From positions 18,782,501 to 18,846,500 of the forward strand of contig NC_071336.1 in NCBI RefSeq assembly GCF_027744825.2: DNA of 64,000 nucleotides, read 5' to 3'. The position numbers and the translations under genes were made by a program. The notes under the pieces are model-generated. The model ran no database searches. It was given only the letters and a program-made list of their open reading frames with translations, and was not told the DNA's origin. Below, in pieces: positions 48,224-59,359 of the stretch (position 1 is its first letter; each line of letters starts with the position of its first letter). The stretch is from Synchiropus splendidus. Lineage: Eukaryota; Chordata; Actinopteri; Syngnathiformes; Callionymidae.

Positions 48224-48400
48224 TCATCCATCCATCCAAACTCTTAGCAGTAACTCCTTATGGGGACGTATACGAAGCCCTTCCCACGCCAACCTTGAAG
48301 CCAAATCACTCCAGCGTCTTCTGGGTTGGGGCACATAGGGAGATGTCCAAGATGCATCCTGACTGAACTGAAACTGACTCAATTTAAAGTCACGGGTTAT
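48224..48400 (-). mobile_element. LINE fragment: C-terminal end of a reverse-transcriptase polyprotein
   Basis: On the minus strand a frame reads PRRRWSDLASRLAWEGLRI and then RPHKELLLRVW. This matches the end of a common fish LINE polyprotein whose C-terminus reads like GRPRTRWRDYVSRLAWERLGIPPEEL. The nucleotide sequence also follows that repeat (CTCCAGCGTCTTCTGGGT, AGGGAGATGTCCAAGATGC, CATCCTGACT). Only about 60 codons remain, with small deletions; the reverse-transcriptase and endonuclease domains are absent, as expected for a 5'-truncated insertion. The exact clade (often listed as Rex or CR1-like) is not certain to me. Confidence 0.75.
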
Positions 48401-48550
48401 AGAGATGACAGAGTAGAGGGCAAACCCAAAGGTAAAGCAACTTAAAGTAAATGGCTCTGGTGGCACTGGTCATCACAGTAGCTGAAGATTTCTTGTGTCT
48501 TCTAACATGAACGGTGAAGTGAAGCCAACTTTTGATTTGCCATTCCATAA

Positions 48551-48597
48551 ACACACTGCATACACACACATACACACAAATATACATATGTGTATAC
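48551..48597. repeat. AC/AT-rich compound microsatellite
   Basis: Irregular ACAC and TATACATATG units over about 47 bp. Confidence 0.75.
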
Positions 48598-48679
48598 AGT
48601 TGTGAGTCTTCCCTGTTGTTTCTACATGATTTAGTTTATTAATGCTTCTCAGTTTTGTTTTTATAACTGTATATTTGTG

Positions 48680-48702
48680 AATATATAAATATATATATAT
48701 AT
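48680..48702. repeat. (AT)n microsatellite, short
   Basis: About eleven AT units with one A insertion. Confidence 0.8.
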
Positions 48703-49039
48703 GAACTGGTTTACAGCTGGATACTGCACAAATGAGCGCAGATATTAACATGCAATGTGCAAGCTCACACCTCTTCAATGAAAAATGAGGCAAATTTGAT
48801 CTCTCGTCCTTTTTACATTTTAGTCTGCCGTTTTTAATCCAGTCCAGATTAAAACACTCCCCTGTTCAAATGCTCAAGATTTGCAATAAATCTCCTAATC
48901 TCTAGTTCCCAACCGCAGAAAATCCTATTAAGATCACCTCCAGTTTAACACACACATTGTTACGAAATGCAAAATATGCAGCTTCACCACTGCACTTTTA
49001 ATTGAGGGTAAAATGCCCCCGGTAGATAGATAGTGCACT

Positions 49040-49680
49040 GTATGCAAAACCATTACAGTAATTCTGGGAATGTCTGTCAAGGAGAACCTGCGAACCACGG
49101 ATTCTCTCTTGGGGGTTCCCTCAGGGCTGAGCCACGGATGGGGGCACAGGGCTGCAGCGGGGGTATCATCCGATGTCTCTCACAAGGGGTGTCAGCTCGG
49201 CTGGATTTGACTGATTAGGTAATATGTTCTCGTGTAAGCAACATTCTGAGAGCCCGTATCCAGTCGCCGATCCCTCTGTAATTCTTGTCCTCACTGTCGC
49301 TCCTTCACGGCTACTTTCATCTCTTAACATGGCGACTCGGCTGCCTGTGACAACAACCTTGACGGCAGACGTCAGCTTTCCCGTGCAAAGCCACTTACCC
49401 GAGAGGACAACACCCCCCTGGTGGCTGCGATGACGATGAAATTGCTCTCATGTCCGCCATGGCAACCACATGGTGACATGGGAAAAGGGTGTCTCGGCAG
49501 AGGTTTGCTACCATTCATCATCATAACCCCTCGTCCCGCAGAAATGACCCCCGTAAATGCATCCGTCTCATCGACTAATGAGAGGTTGCTAACCTGTTGT
49601 TACTGACTGCAGTGTCAGTCTCTGCCAGATGAAGGGAGAAAAAGATTTCCAGGGTGACCCTTTTCTTAAAGCAAAGCACG
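49040..49680. promoter_or_regulatory. Regulatory-looking non-coding block
   Basis: About 640 bp of unique, GC-richer sequence with several CG dinucleotides, loose G runs (49108-49166), CATGGCGACTCGG near 49328 and CCGCCATGGCAACC near 49456 (an imperfect RFX half-site). Three consecutive frames of 61-69 codons cross it in different phases without a domain. A cryptic promoter is possible but no start site is evident. Confidence 0.3.
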
Positions 49681-50863
49681 TCTGATTAAATAAGAAAATT
49701 GTTTTAAATGTATCATGCAATATTTTTATTTTTTGCAACAAATATACAGTTACAAAAACAAAGCTGAGACATATTAAACTAAAATGTCTTTCTCATGAGT
49801 CAGGTTTCCATTCAAATGTTTCTACATGTTTTAGAGGATTTAGTGAAAATGTGCTATCAGGAAAATCTGACTTTATGAATGTTTCCATTTGTTATTATTT
49901 GTGACTATTGAGAGGAGCGTGCGCCATGAGATGACATCATCAAAGACCGTCTCTCTGCCACAGATCATGGACCGATTCCTGATGGAGGAATCATCTCCAT
50001 AAATATTTCTGAAATACTTGCCACTTTATTTTCCGCTGCTATTTTTTGGACCACAACCTTTATGTGTGAGGTGATATGTGGTCCAAACATGCGACGTTGT
50101 ATTTGGTCCAGTCATTTATCCACAAAACCTGTTTCTATCTCATAAACTTTAATATTTCTATTTTGTTAACCGACATGATTCCAAGTGTAAAAATGTTCTT
50201 TTTTTATGAATTTTCTGCCTTTTTTTGAATTTCACTATTTTCACTATTTGGATGGATGGAAACCCCATTATTTATGTGTTGGTCTGCTGTGAAAGGACTG
50301 ACTCAGGTTAGAGTCTCTTGACAAACATGTCAGCATCTATGGTGGCATTAAAACATTTTAACAGGCAAAAATAGTCGGCAGCAATTTTGACAAAAAGAGA
50401 AAACGTGGAAGAAAACTGACTGTCCTGAAATGGATGATTACTTTGAAACACAAAAATGTGTTTGGTTGATTCTTTAAGCTTCATCTTTTTCATTTTTGAC
50501 ATTCTCAGTTGCATGTTGCAGTAGTAAGAAATCATACACAGGCTGCTGAAGCCTGTCGTGCTCTTAAGCGTGTGAACTTTTAAACCTGTTAAAATGGCAA
50601 GAGCAAAGAGCAGCGCCTCGACAAAGGCTAATGCAATTTTGAAAACATAAATGACCACTTTATAGAGCGCTAAAGAGCATATCTGCGGACTTGAAAGGCT
50701 CTCTGGACTTCTGACAGCTGTTTGATGTACAGTAACCTCTTTGCAAAGCGCTCCTCAGATAAATATGGATTGAAAGATTAAACAAGAGCCCTCATTGGAA
50801 TCACTTTTGCAGTTTGCTTGCTGCATTATTAAGGGACAATTACATGTTCTCGTCGGCTGGAGG
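49681..50863. other. AT-rich non-coding DNA
   Basis: The 116-codon antisense frame at 50308-50658 begins with a hydrophobic stretch but has no recognisable family and no codon-level support. Nothing else seen. Confidence 0.5.
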
Positions 50864-50882
50864 AAAAAAAAAAAAAAAAAAA
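50864..50882. repeat. Poly(A) tract, 19 A
   Basis: Perfect A homopolymer in plain sequence. A retroposon tail is possible, but no body was recognised on its left. Confidence 0.85.
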
Positions 50883-51257
50883 GCTCTTCAAAATTCCAGC
50901 CTGTGAATTTGGCTTCTGTGCGTGTACTTTAAATCTCTCTGATTTATACAGTGGTGACTGAGTAGTAATCATATTAGTAGATTATCCTTTGTCAGAGGAA
51001 ACTCTAGAAAACAGCAAGAGGAGCATGTGACTGAAGATATCAAGTGGGGGGAGGAAATAAATCGAATAATCTTTGAGAATTAAAGCTTTGATAAGGACCA
51101 AGCTTCTTCCTCTATGATTCACCGTTCATGGATTCCAAAGATGTGATTCATCCGTCATGCGCTCTTCTGTCGAATAATGGTGTGTTGCTGTTAACAGCAA
51201 AGTGGTCAGCCGTCTGTTTTTAAGATAAACCTGTGATCAAAGGGCATAACAAAACAT

Positions 51258-51274
51258 CTTCCTCCTCCTTCGCC

Positions 51275-51305
<31 letters not shown>

Positions 51306-51328
51306 GAGAGAGAGAGAGAGACAGAGAG
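51258..51328. repeat. Polypyrimidine tract with 26 T, switching to (GA)n
   Basis: A CT-rich run leads into 26 T (51280-51305), which meets a purine GA array (51306-51328) head on. The plus strand therefore changes abruptly from pyrimidine-only to purine-only. The antisense frame through it encodes only polylysine and is an artefact. Confidence 0.9.
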
Positions 51329-51339
51329 TTTAAAGAATG

Positions 51340-51740
51340 TGGAGCGGTTTCCAGGGGATACGAATGAAAAGCTTTCGGAAATGTTCGGAGGAATTGAGCT
51401 GAAGGGGCATCTTCTGAGAGGTATTCCCGCAAAGCTTTTGGAGCCATGTCAGGAATCACCAGGGTTCTTCTCCCCACACAAAGGAAGGAAGAGACAAGCT
51501 AATATTCCGTTAAAAGGTCCTCCTAGGTCCTCCTTTAATGAATGTTGTTTATTAATAAAAGAGACAGCAACACACTGGCGCCCTAAGGCGACCTTTCACC
51601 CCTGGTGTGCCAAATAAAGTCGCTGGTTTTATTGCAGGCGCTGGCCACTTTAATCTCTAAACTATTAGGGGGTCAGTAATGGACCGTAATTGTATAAGAT
51701 TACGCAGTAATGGGGGTCATTTTTATTGTACTTTATTACT
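51340..51740. promoter_or_regulatory. Regulatory-looking non-coding block
   Basis: Unique sequence ending with CGTAATTGTATAAGATTACGCAGTAATGG near 51690, rich in TAAT/ATTA words. A 92-codon frame crosses the first part without a domain. Candidate by texture. Confidence 0.28.
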
Positions 51741-53735
51741 AGCATGAACTAAGACAATTTTTTAGGGAAAATATGACCTGATTTTTGTCATGCAGACATT
51801 TTTAAATAGAACAAACCATCTCAAGGGTTGAGGGAGAAAGTGAAAATGTAAGGAAAAAAAACATACAAACTGTGTAAACAACACAAAAACAAAACAACAC
51901 ACTTTAGTACACTTATAGCGACAATCATAAATGACTGTTATAAAAGCAGCGTTGTGCAACACCTGGGCGACGGTGGCTGCCTCTATATGGCAACTGATTG
52001 AAGACTGAGAGCAGGAGAAAGTCTGGCCTTCACTGTTTGACTGAGCCACCGCCTCAGTCTGTCTGCCTCTTGACCCTCTAACACACAGGATTAAAGAGGC
52101 GAGGGACGTCTGCTGCAGCCACTCTCTGACTCGCTTTGGATTGTGTCTGCCCAACTAAACACAGGCAGAAGAGAGAATAAGCAAGGTTTTCAGCTGACGT
52201 TCAGTGTGACTGCAACATGATGCATGAGCAGCACGAGCTCTCACCTAAAAGATCAATCAACAAAACGCGCGTTTCTGTGCATAAATATCTGCTGCTGCAT
52301 CTGTCGGAAAGAGGAGGTTATCTTCACTCTTCATTTTCCTTATTGGTGTGCAATTTTTCAACTGCCCTCATTAAGTCTGACAAGTCACGCAGTGATTAAA
52401 AATTGGAATGCTGCAACAACAGTGTAAGCATTAGAGTCAGTGACTGCCTTAACGCCCAGTGACAAGGAAAGCCTGGCCAACGACTCCTCTCCAGTCAGTG
52501 GGAAAGCTTCAGCTTGGTTGCTTCTCGCAGATTCAAAGTGGCAGCTCGTAAGAGTGCAACAGAGGATGAACATCTCGTGAAAGCGGTCAAGTTTTTGGGT
52601 TTATCAGAGTACTCAATTGAAGAGGACGCTGGAGTGGAAATGATGAGTTAAGAAGGAGACAAACCATTCAGATGCACGTTGAAACAGCGCACACTGTCTT
52701 ACACAGACGCTCAACTATATTAGCGTTGTGAATGAAATTACAAATTATACTATATAATAGTAATATACGGTGTACTCCAGTGATGCCTCGCTCACTTGAT
52801 AGTTAAAATACACCAGGTTTATGGGCAGAAAGGTTCTCCACCAGAGTGCTGTATGGAGTGACTGGGCGAAGCCACAACTCATGCCAGGCTGGCTTTGGCC
52901 TGCCACCACAGCCTGTCATCACCCTCCTCCTCTGGGTGTCCTAGCAAAATACTTTAGTTTCTGGATCAGGCACCAGAGTGAAAGAAGAGTCAAGCGTACC
53001 CTTAACTACCAGTATTACGATCAGATCACATTCATACCTATTCAAGTCCTTCTATACTGTTACAGTTAATTTGATAACTGACTGTCTCATGTTTTTTTTT
53101 GCAGTTTTTCAAACCCAATTCACCTTTACATTGAATTATCTATTAGCTTTCTTTCTTTTTTCTTTTTTTTTGTAACGTGTTTTCATTTAGACATTTCTTC
53201 CTGAACAGTCACAGCAGGAGCTTAAACTTCACATCAAACATTTATTATATTGGTCAGGTGGTTGATTCTGATGCTGTCTGGGAGGAGACCAGCCCTATTC
53301 AGTTTGCTCTTCACTGTGGCTGAGGAATGTCTGGGCACTCCTCACTAAGAGCTTATTATAGTGACCCAAAAATTCTTGGCGTTTACTTTCTTCAGATCAA
53401 CTGCGTACAGCTCCTCTTCAACAAGATTTTATTCCAATGCTAATTGTCTTAATTTAAAAAAGTTAAATGTGTTTAAGGGACCAGCCGTAAAGCTAATTCT
53501 CTCTAGATTTATCTCCGACATTCCTGTTAATAACACAATTTCTTTTAACTGTTGAGCTGAGCAGGAGATTTCAAAACAGAGAAACATCAGTATATTTGTA
53601 TTAACAAATCAAGCTTACTAGGTGGAGACATGTGACTCCTAAAGTTTGCGGCAAAAGAAACCGCCATTGTGGAAGTCAGCGATGAAACAAAGAAAAGTGT
53701 AGCCATCCTTTGTCTTTGGCTTGAATCAGTCAGTT
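51741..53735. other. Non-coding DNA, no feature recognised
   Basis: Unique sequence with AT-rich parts (53080-53180). The 130-codon minus-strand frame at 51762-52154 has a cysteine- and phenylalanine-rich middle but no family that I know. The frames at 52217-52427 overlap in two phases. Confidence 0.5.
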
Positions 53736-53739
53736 TGTG

Positions 53740-54130
53740 CCCTTCAAACCGAGTCCTGCTAGAATTCACCCAGTGCCAAGCTGCCAATTAATGAGTGAAT
53801 CCCAGCACAGGGATCTATTAGCCACAGCTCTTCACTGTGAAAACAGAGTGGAGGCGGCAGAAGGAGATGGAATATCTACTTATGAGAGCGCGGATAAAAT
53901 GAAGTCATCTCTGAGCACTTGTGGTGAATAATAGATGGCCAGATCGTGCGCTGCAGTAACAATTGCACGTCTAATGAACAGAGTGTGCGAGCCAATGGTG
54001 TCTTGAACTTCACTCGTGAAGTCTGGGGGGACATTTCCACATTTCTCTGTGTCAACGTTTTTAATTATATGTTGGCAGGGCTTAAGATGTCATTAAATTT
54101 GAGAGTATCATTTGGATGCTTGAAAGACAG
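53740..54130. promoter_or_regulatory. Regulatory-looking block with homeodomain words
   Basis: Includes CCAATTAATGAG (about 53784), AACAATTGCACGTCTAATGA (SOX, E-box-like and homeodomain words near 53958), TTTTTAATTATATG near 54058 and CATTAAATTTG near 54091. The sequence is unique and frames crossing it have no domain. Confidence 0.32.
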
Positions 54131-54393
54131 CTTAGTGTCACTCAGTGCTCTGATGATGGATATAATAAATCCCATGCTTTCTAATCCCGTGATGTTAAAT
54201 TCATTTTCAAAACCTGCAAATAAGTCACCCAAGACAACCCTCTGATATGCCTAATAACAGATGTCACAGCATTGGGAGACGCGTTGCAATACCCTCCTTT
54301 CACAAACGTCAGATAAAGACTGAGGGAAGTCAAGGAAGCGGGGAGCAGATTGTGCCCTCTGAAGAACGGCATCCACTTGCTGACGTTCACTTT

Positions 54394-54760
54394 CACTTGT
54401 GTGCTTCAATTGAAAACCTGACGCGTCAACATGCAACATCATTAAAAGTTAGCTGTCCCACACAGCAGGTTCATCTCAAATATAACGGAGAACATCTTGT
54501 CCATATTTATTCAATTTGAAACTGATATCCATTTGAGACTGTGACTGAAGTCAGCAGAAGCTGTTTTCTTCTCATGTATTCACTCTCCCAATGTACATTT
54601 TTTTCTTGAAGTTGCTCAAACATTTTGTTTACTGGAGGCTCTACTTGCAGCCTGAGTCCCAATGTCCCAGCTATGGTACATGTTAGGGGACAGTTAAGTT
54701 TATGAATCGGACTCTAATCTAAATCTAATCTAAAAACGTGCGCTTGTTTAGTTGTCACGA
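54394..54760 (+). repeat. Dispersed repeat R1, copy 1 (3' part)
   Basis: Closely matches 56237-56656 over its whole length. Shared words include GTGCTTCAATTGAAA, CATGCAACATCATTAAA, CTGTCCCACACAGCAGGTTC and CATGTATTCACTCTCCCAAT. Relative to the other copy it lacks several short insertions and a stretch of about 40 bp near its end. Non-coding. The family name is unknown to me. Confidence 0.9.
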
Positions 54761-54899
54761 CACTTGTTCCTTCATGTGTCTTTATGAAGTCACGCAAATG
54801 AACTATGCAAGGAGCGTAGGTTGGACCTCTGTTTCGGCAGCTTGTGTACCTCTCTTTCCCATAGCTGTGTAAAGTGGAGCTAAATATATGCTGTTGCCC
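54761..54899. other. Unique spacer
   Basis: Short plain stretch between the repeat copy and the next block; nothing recognised. Confidence 0.5.
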
Positions 54900-55180
54900 T
54901 TTCCGTGATTGCAGCTGATCAACCTTCCACCAGGTCATCAGCTGTGGCTGTTCTTCCAGATGAACAACAACAGCCGGCTTGATCCGTTGGTTATTCAAAT
55001 GAAAGGGCCAAAGACAGAGACCCCCGAAAAGAGTGGAGCAATTAAAAGAATCAAACCTGATTCCCAACATCTGTCTGGTCTCATTAGGGTGTTTCCGGGT
55101 TTTTCACTCAGTGAACAGAATACGATTAAAGGATTATACGCAGTGAGCCAGCGTTCACTTTGAAATGAAGATTCAACAGG
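54900..55180. promoter_or_regulatory. Regulatory-looking block between two repeat copies
   Basis: Contains two CAGCTG E-boxes 27 bp apart (54912-54917, 54939-54944), GGTTATTCAAATGAAAG near 54988 and GGAGCAATTAAAAGAATCAAACCTGA-like TCF/homeodomain words near 55035. Both an 84-codon plus frame and a 118-codon minus frame cross it; neither has a recognisable domain. Unique sequence. Confidence 0.32.
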
Positions 55181-55861
55181 TAATTGCTTCCCCCGATATT
55201 GACACTGGCTGTGGATATTTGTTAAGCTCCGAGATAAAAATCCTTTGTGTCGTCGTTGTATTTGGATGTTGGAGGATGACTGAGTTGCTCTTTGTCCTGC
55301 CAGTGCACCGATCACGGTGCAGTTAGTGACGTTTGGAGAAACAGCTGCTTTGGGTTTGGGATAGAACGGTCATTTGTAAATGAGTGAACCAACTTTTTCT
55401 TGGAGTTTATCAAAAGTGCAGGCCAAGAAATTCAAGTAAAAGTCACAGAATTCCTTACTTTTTCTTTGGGGATTTAGGAAATATCCGAATATCTATCTGA
55501 CAAACTCAAGATGTAATGTGTCTTTTGAAGTTGTTGTTTTGTTGAATCCAGAACCAGATCAAGGGAAAAACTGCAAGAGAGAAGTTCCAGCTACTATTAA
55601 ATGATTGATTGATTAAATGATTTTACCTCAGGAGGAGGAGGGTCTCAGATTTGTTTGAAGAAATGTCATGCTATTACAGAAAGCACCTGTGTCAACAGGT
55701 CATACATCTACCTTGCAAAATCCTATCCTCTTGTCTTAGTTTGAAATGAAGTGGAGAGCCTAATAACATTTGCTTTCTGGAGGATGTCGCTGATGATCCG
55801 GTTTGCTAGAAGTATAAACACTCATTGTCAATATAGTCTTGTGTTGCATCCATGATAGGGC
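55181..55861. other. Non-coding DNA, no feature recognised
   Basis: Plain sequence up to the start of repeat copy 2; a GATTGATTGATT run lies near 55605. Confidence 0.5.
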
Positions 55862-56656
55862 AAGCCATCCACACTCCCATGGTGTAATATATTGCAGTTG
55901 GGTAAGTGGATTTTTGCGTCCTACACTGACGACAAAGGCAGCCTTCTAGTGTTGCTAGCTGTTTTGATGGACAAAACGTTTTCCTTCCAATGGAGTGTGT
56001 TCCAGGGTTCTGGCCTGTGAGGAGACATACAGAAGCTCTTTTCGCTCAGTAATATTCGATGTTGGTTGCCATTTTTAACCCCCTACATGGCTCTCCTACT
56101 AGTGATGGCACCGAAAGACACACAAAAACACATGGGCATTTGATGGGCTTTAAATAGCAAATGACATGTTGTTACATGCATCTAACCTCAACATCCATCT
56201 TTTTTTTTGCATGTCGCGCTACCACAGAAAGCGAAACGTGTGCTTCAATTGAAAGAAAAAACTGCGTCAACATGCAACATCATTAAAGGGCGCAAAAGTT
56301 AACTGTCCCACACAGCAGGTTCATCTCAAATATTTAACAATGGAGAACATCTTGTCCATATTTATTCAATTTGACACTGATATCCATTTGAGACTTGAAG
56401 AAATGTCTGAGACTGATGTCAGCAGAAGCTGTTTACTTCTCATGTATTCACTCTCCCAATGTACTTTTTTTTTTTGAAGTTGCTGAAACGTTTTGTTTGC
56501 TGGAGGCTCTATTTGTAGCCTGAGTCCCAATGTCCCCTCTATGGTACATGTTAGGGGACAGTTAAGTTTAAGTTTTCCGACTCTAATCTAGACAGAACCC
56601 TGCAGAGTCAAAATCGGTCAATAAGCAAATGTGCGCTTGTTTATTTGTCACGAAAC
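55862..56656 (+). repeat. Dispersed repeat R1, copy 2 (fullest copy)
   Basis: The first part (55862-56250) is shared, more diverged, with 58845-59153; the second part (56237-56656) is shared with 54394-54760. It thus joins both partial copies into one unit of roughly 800 bp. Shared landmarks in the first part are CACTCCCATGG, GTCCTACACTGA, CAAAGGCA and CAACATCCATCT/CCAACCTCCATCT. No terminal repeats, coding region or poly(A) tail are evident; it may continue to the right. Confidence 0.85.
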
Positions 56657-56975
56657 AGTGTTGTGAGAAAACACCTTGTTAAACCCGATTGATGCAGATG
56701 TGCCACTGAATCTCTCAGAAGCTAAATAGATAAACTGTTGGTTCACAAACAATGGTAAAGCTCACAATCTTTCTCCTCAATGAGACTTTGGTGTGGTATC
56801 CATTTGGAAATAGATAATGATCCCCTGCTGTTTGTTTGTATTTGGTAACGGCCTTGTGTACCTCAGAGAGCGTTTTCCCTCCGACTCCAAAATTAGATCA
56901 AAACAATATAAAACACATAATCCCAGAGCCAGTGGTCCAGAAATGCAATAAGATGTTTTCTCCCATTCCGGCATT
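56657..56975. other. Non-coding DNA, possibly the continuation of repeat R1
   Basis: No second copy inside the window covers this part, so I cannot tell whether it belongs to the repeat. Confidence 0.4.
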
Positions 56976-56979
56976 AATG

Positions 56980-57680
56980 AAGATCATCCATAACAGTTAA
57001 GTCTAATTCGTACAAATTGAAAGATGGGCTCTGCATTAGCAGCAGTGAATAAGTGCAATGACAACTTCATTACCATAAGTAGAACTGTGCGTCATAAAAA
57101 TCGTATTAAAAATTGTTCCCTAAATTGCCATATTAGTTTCTTTATGGGGTAATTTCGACACTATGTGGAGTAATAGAATATTTTCTTTACCCTCCAGTGC
57201 ATATTAAACTCACTTATCTTCCCCTGTAACGCAGAGTGCGATCTACATGGAGAGATGAGGGACTTACCTCTTTTTTTTTTTCAGGGAAATTCATTTACAT
57301 CACACATCTGTCTCCCTTTTTTTTAAGGCATTTTAGAATTGTATGAAAAAAAAGGAGAATAATTGAGTCTTACATCCATTTTACTGTTGGTGACAAAATC
57401 TCTGAAATGAAGGATCGGTCAGGTCTGGATCGCAGAGTTAAAATCAAAGTCATAATTGACCGATGAATGATTAATTTCAATTTCCAATAGAGGAATATTG
57501 CTATTTTTCAGCACTGTCGGTGGATTAGAGGCATCAGCTCGCCGGGCTAGTCGCTGGATTTCCTCATAATTGAGACCTTATAGCTTTGCCCCACAGCACG
57601 TCATTAATCAAGCTGGATGAAGCTCAGGCAATGGGACGGCTCCAGAGAAGGTGCTTTTCCCAGGTAGACGGACAAATGTG
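56980..57680. promoter_or_regulatory. Homeodomain-word-rich block with two PBX/HOX words
   Basis: Contains TGATTAAT at 57468-57475 (plus) and again at 57603-57610 (minus), along with CATAATTGAC near 57451 and CATAATTGAG near 57565. TGATTAAT is the classical PBX-HOX heterodimer word. The sequence is unique with GC-rich spacers (57535-57560). No coding frame. Among the strongest enhancer candidates in the window. Confidence 0.42.
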
Positions 57681-58844
57681 ACGCACTCATCCATCCTGTT
57701 CCTTTGATTTCTTATGGGCTGTTGTTGTGCGCAAGAATATACAAGTGTTCTTTTCACTTTTTACAATTACAGTGACTCAGATATTGTAAAATAAGACAAA
57801 GTAAAGCCAACATCAACCAGGTAAAAAAAAAAAATTACATGGATGAGTTGCTGTCAATCATAGTGCTTATACAATCCTCCATTCCACCTTGATTTTGGAA
57901 CCATATCTTTACAGTTTGGACGTAAACTGGCACGTTATTCTATAATATCTGTTTAAGCAAAGGCCACTCACATTTCTTTGCTTCCCCAATAACATGACAC
58001 TGTTTTCTTTGCTTTATGGGTGGAGAACGGTGGACTGGTGGAATTCTGGCTACTGCTAGCTTTAGACCCCTAGTATCCACTTTCATTCACTTCAAGCAGA
58101 TGGCTCCGAGTGGAAGCATCAGTGTTGTGTGTTAACAGCCCTAATCCAACCAAGACAGTCAATAGAATCCTATGTTGGACCTTTGATCTGCACAGATCCA
58201 CCATTTTCAGTCACTGGATCACATTCTTTACTAAAACCTGGTCCGAGAAAGAACAGAAATGAAAATGCTGGATCTGTGTTTCAAAGGCTCAATATGCAAC
58301 TTCCTGAAAACAATGATGTCACTGCCCTTACTCTCTCCTCAGGTGTCCTTTCAAAACAATAAAGAGAAAATGATCGGATAGAAGAAGATGCCTCTCCGTG
58401 TGGATAATAATTCTGTTTTTACAATCTGGTAGATTCACACAACTTTAATGACTGAAACTTTGGACAAGACGCTACATCTCACACTGTTCCCACGTTTGTG
58501 TTCTTTTCACCAAAACTTTGCTTTTCCAACCAGACAGTGTGAATGCAGTGTTAAGTGAGGTGCGAAAATGAGTGGCAAACACAAAGGATTTGCAGGAAGA
58601 GGTGATGCAACCTAATAAAAGTGGCAGATTTTCTTAGCTCATCATTATTCTTCATCAACTTACAATACATGAGACACTGTTGTTTTTTTCATAGAATTAG
58701 GTGTATCACCTCATATCAAAGGGGAAGCTAGACATTGAAGTCAATGATATTGAGTACTCCAACTCAGATTATACCATTAAGGTCAAGCAACATGGTACAT
58801 GGAAGGCTAGATTTTTTTTTACAGAAATGTAAATACAGTGTTCA
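57681..58844. other. Non-coding DNA, no feature recognised
   Basis: Plain sequence with A-runs near 57825 and a T-run near 58811. A 77-codon frame at 58129-58362 has no domain. Confidence 0.5.
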
Positions 58845-59153
58845 ACCTATCCTCACTCCCATGGAGTAACACATTGGCGTTCGGAAGTGGACTGTTACGT
58901 CCTATACTGATGCCAAAGGCATCCCTCACCTTGCATATTGAAGTATAGGTGTTTCAATGGAATAAACAGTGGCATCAGGTAGTCACCGTGACTGAAATGC
59001 GTGTTGAGTGTTTGAAGGGCTTATCAAGTAAATGAGACATTTGGACATGAAGAGTGAAAGGAGTGCCATCCCATGCTTTACCTCGCACCAACCTCCATCT
59101 TCCTTTTACCTGATTCAATATGCTGTGGAACGTGTGCTTTGTCAACATGCACC
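58845..59153 (+). repeat. Dispersed repeat R1, copy 3 (5' part, diverged)
   Basis: Matches the first part of copy 2 in order: CACTCCCATGGAGTAACACATTG, GAAGTGGACT, CGTCCTATACTGATGCCAAAGGCA, CAACCTCCATCTTCC and GAACGTGTGCTTTGTCAACATGCAC. It is diverged and truncated where copy 2 continues into its second part. Confidence 0.8.
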
Positions 59154-59355
59154 TCTAAAGGCTGCCTTTGGCATCAGAATAGTCAACTTCCCAACATCAA
59201 AAAACTGTATTACGACGTGGGAGTGAGGATGTTGCGATGACACTGCTTTTTTTTCGGAAGTAACTCACAGGTTGAGTGGTTAGTGCAGACACAGTTTCAG
59301 TGGCGTCACCACTGACACTTTTATGGTCACAAATGACTTATTGACTTGAAGTATT
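59154..59355. other. Unique spacer
   Basis: Nothing recognised. Confidence 0.5.
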
Positions 59356-59359
59356 GAAA

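Larger units (their letters stand above)
48401..49035. other. Non-coding DNA with AC and AT microsatellites
   Basis: Apart from the arrays listed next, nothing recognisable. Confidence 0.55.

Noticed and set aside
50308..50658. 116-codon minus-strand frame with a hydrophobic N-terminus, possibly membrane-anchored
   Set aside because: Hydrophobicity reflects T-rich composition on the coding strand; no family match.
51762..52154. 130-codon minus-strand frame, Cys/Phe-rich
   Set aside because: No domain and no conserved-looking cysteine spacing; AT-rich end explains the Phe content.
59271..59330. AGTGGTTAGTGCAG word suggesting a SINE promoter
   Set aside because: No second promoter box or SINE body follows.
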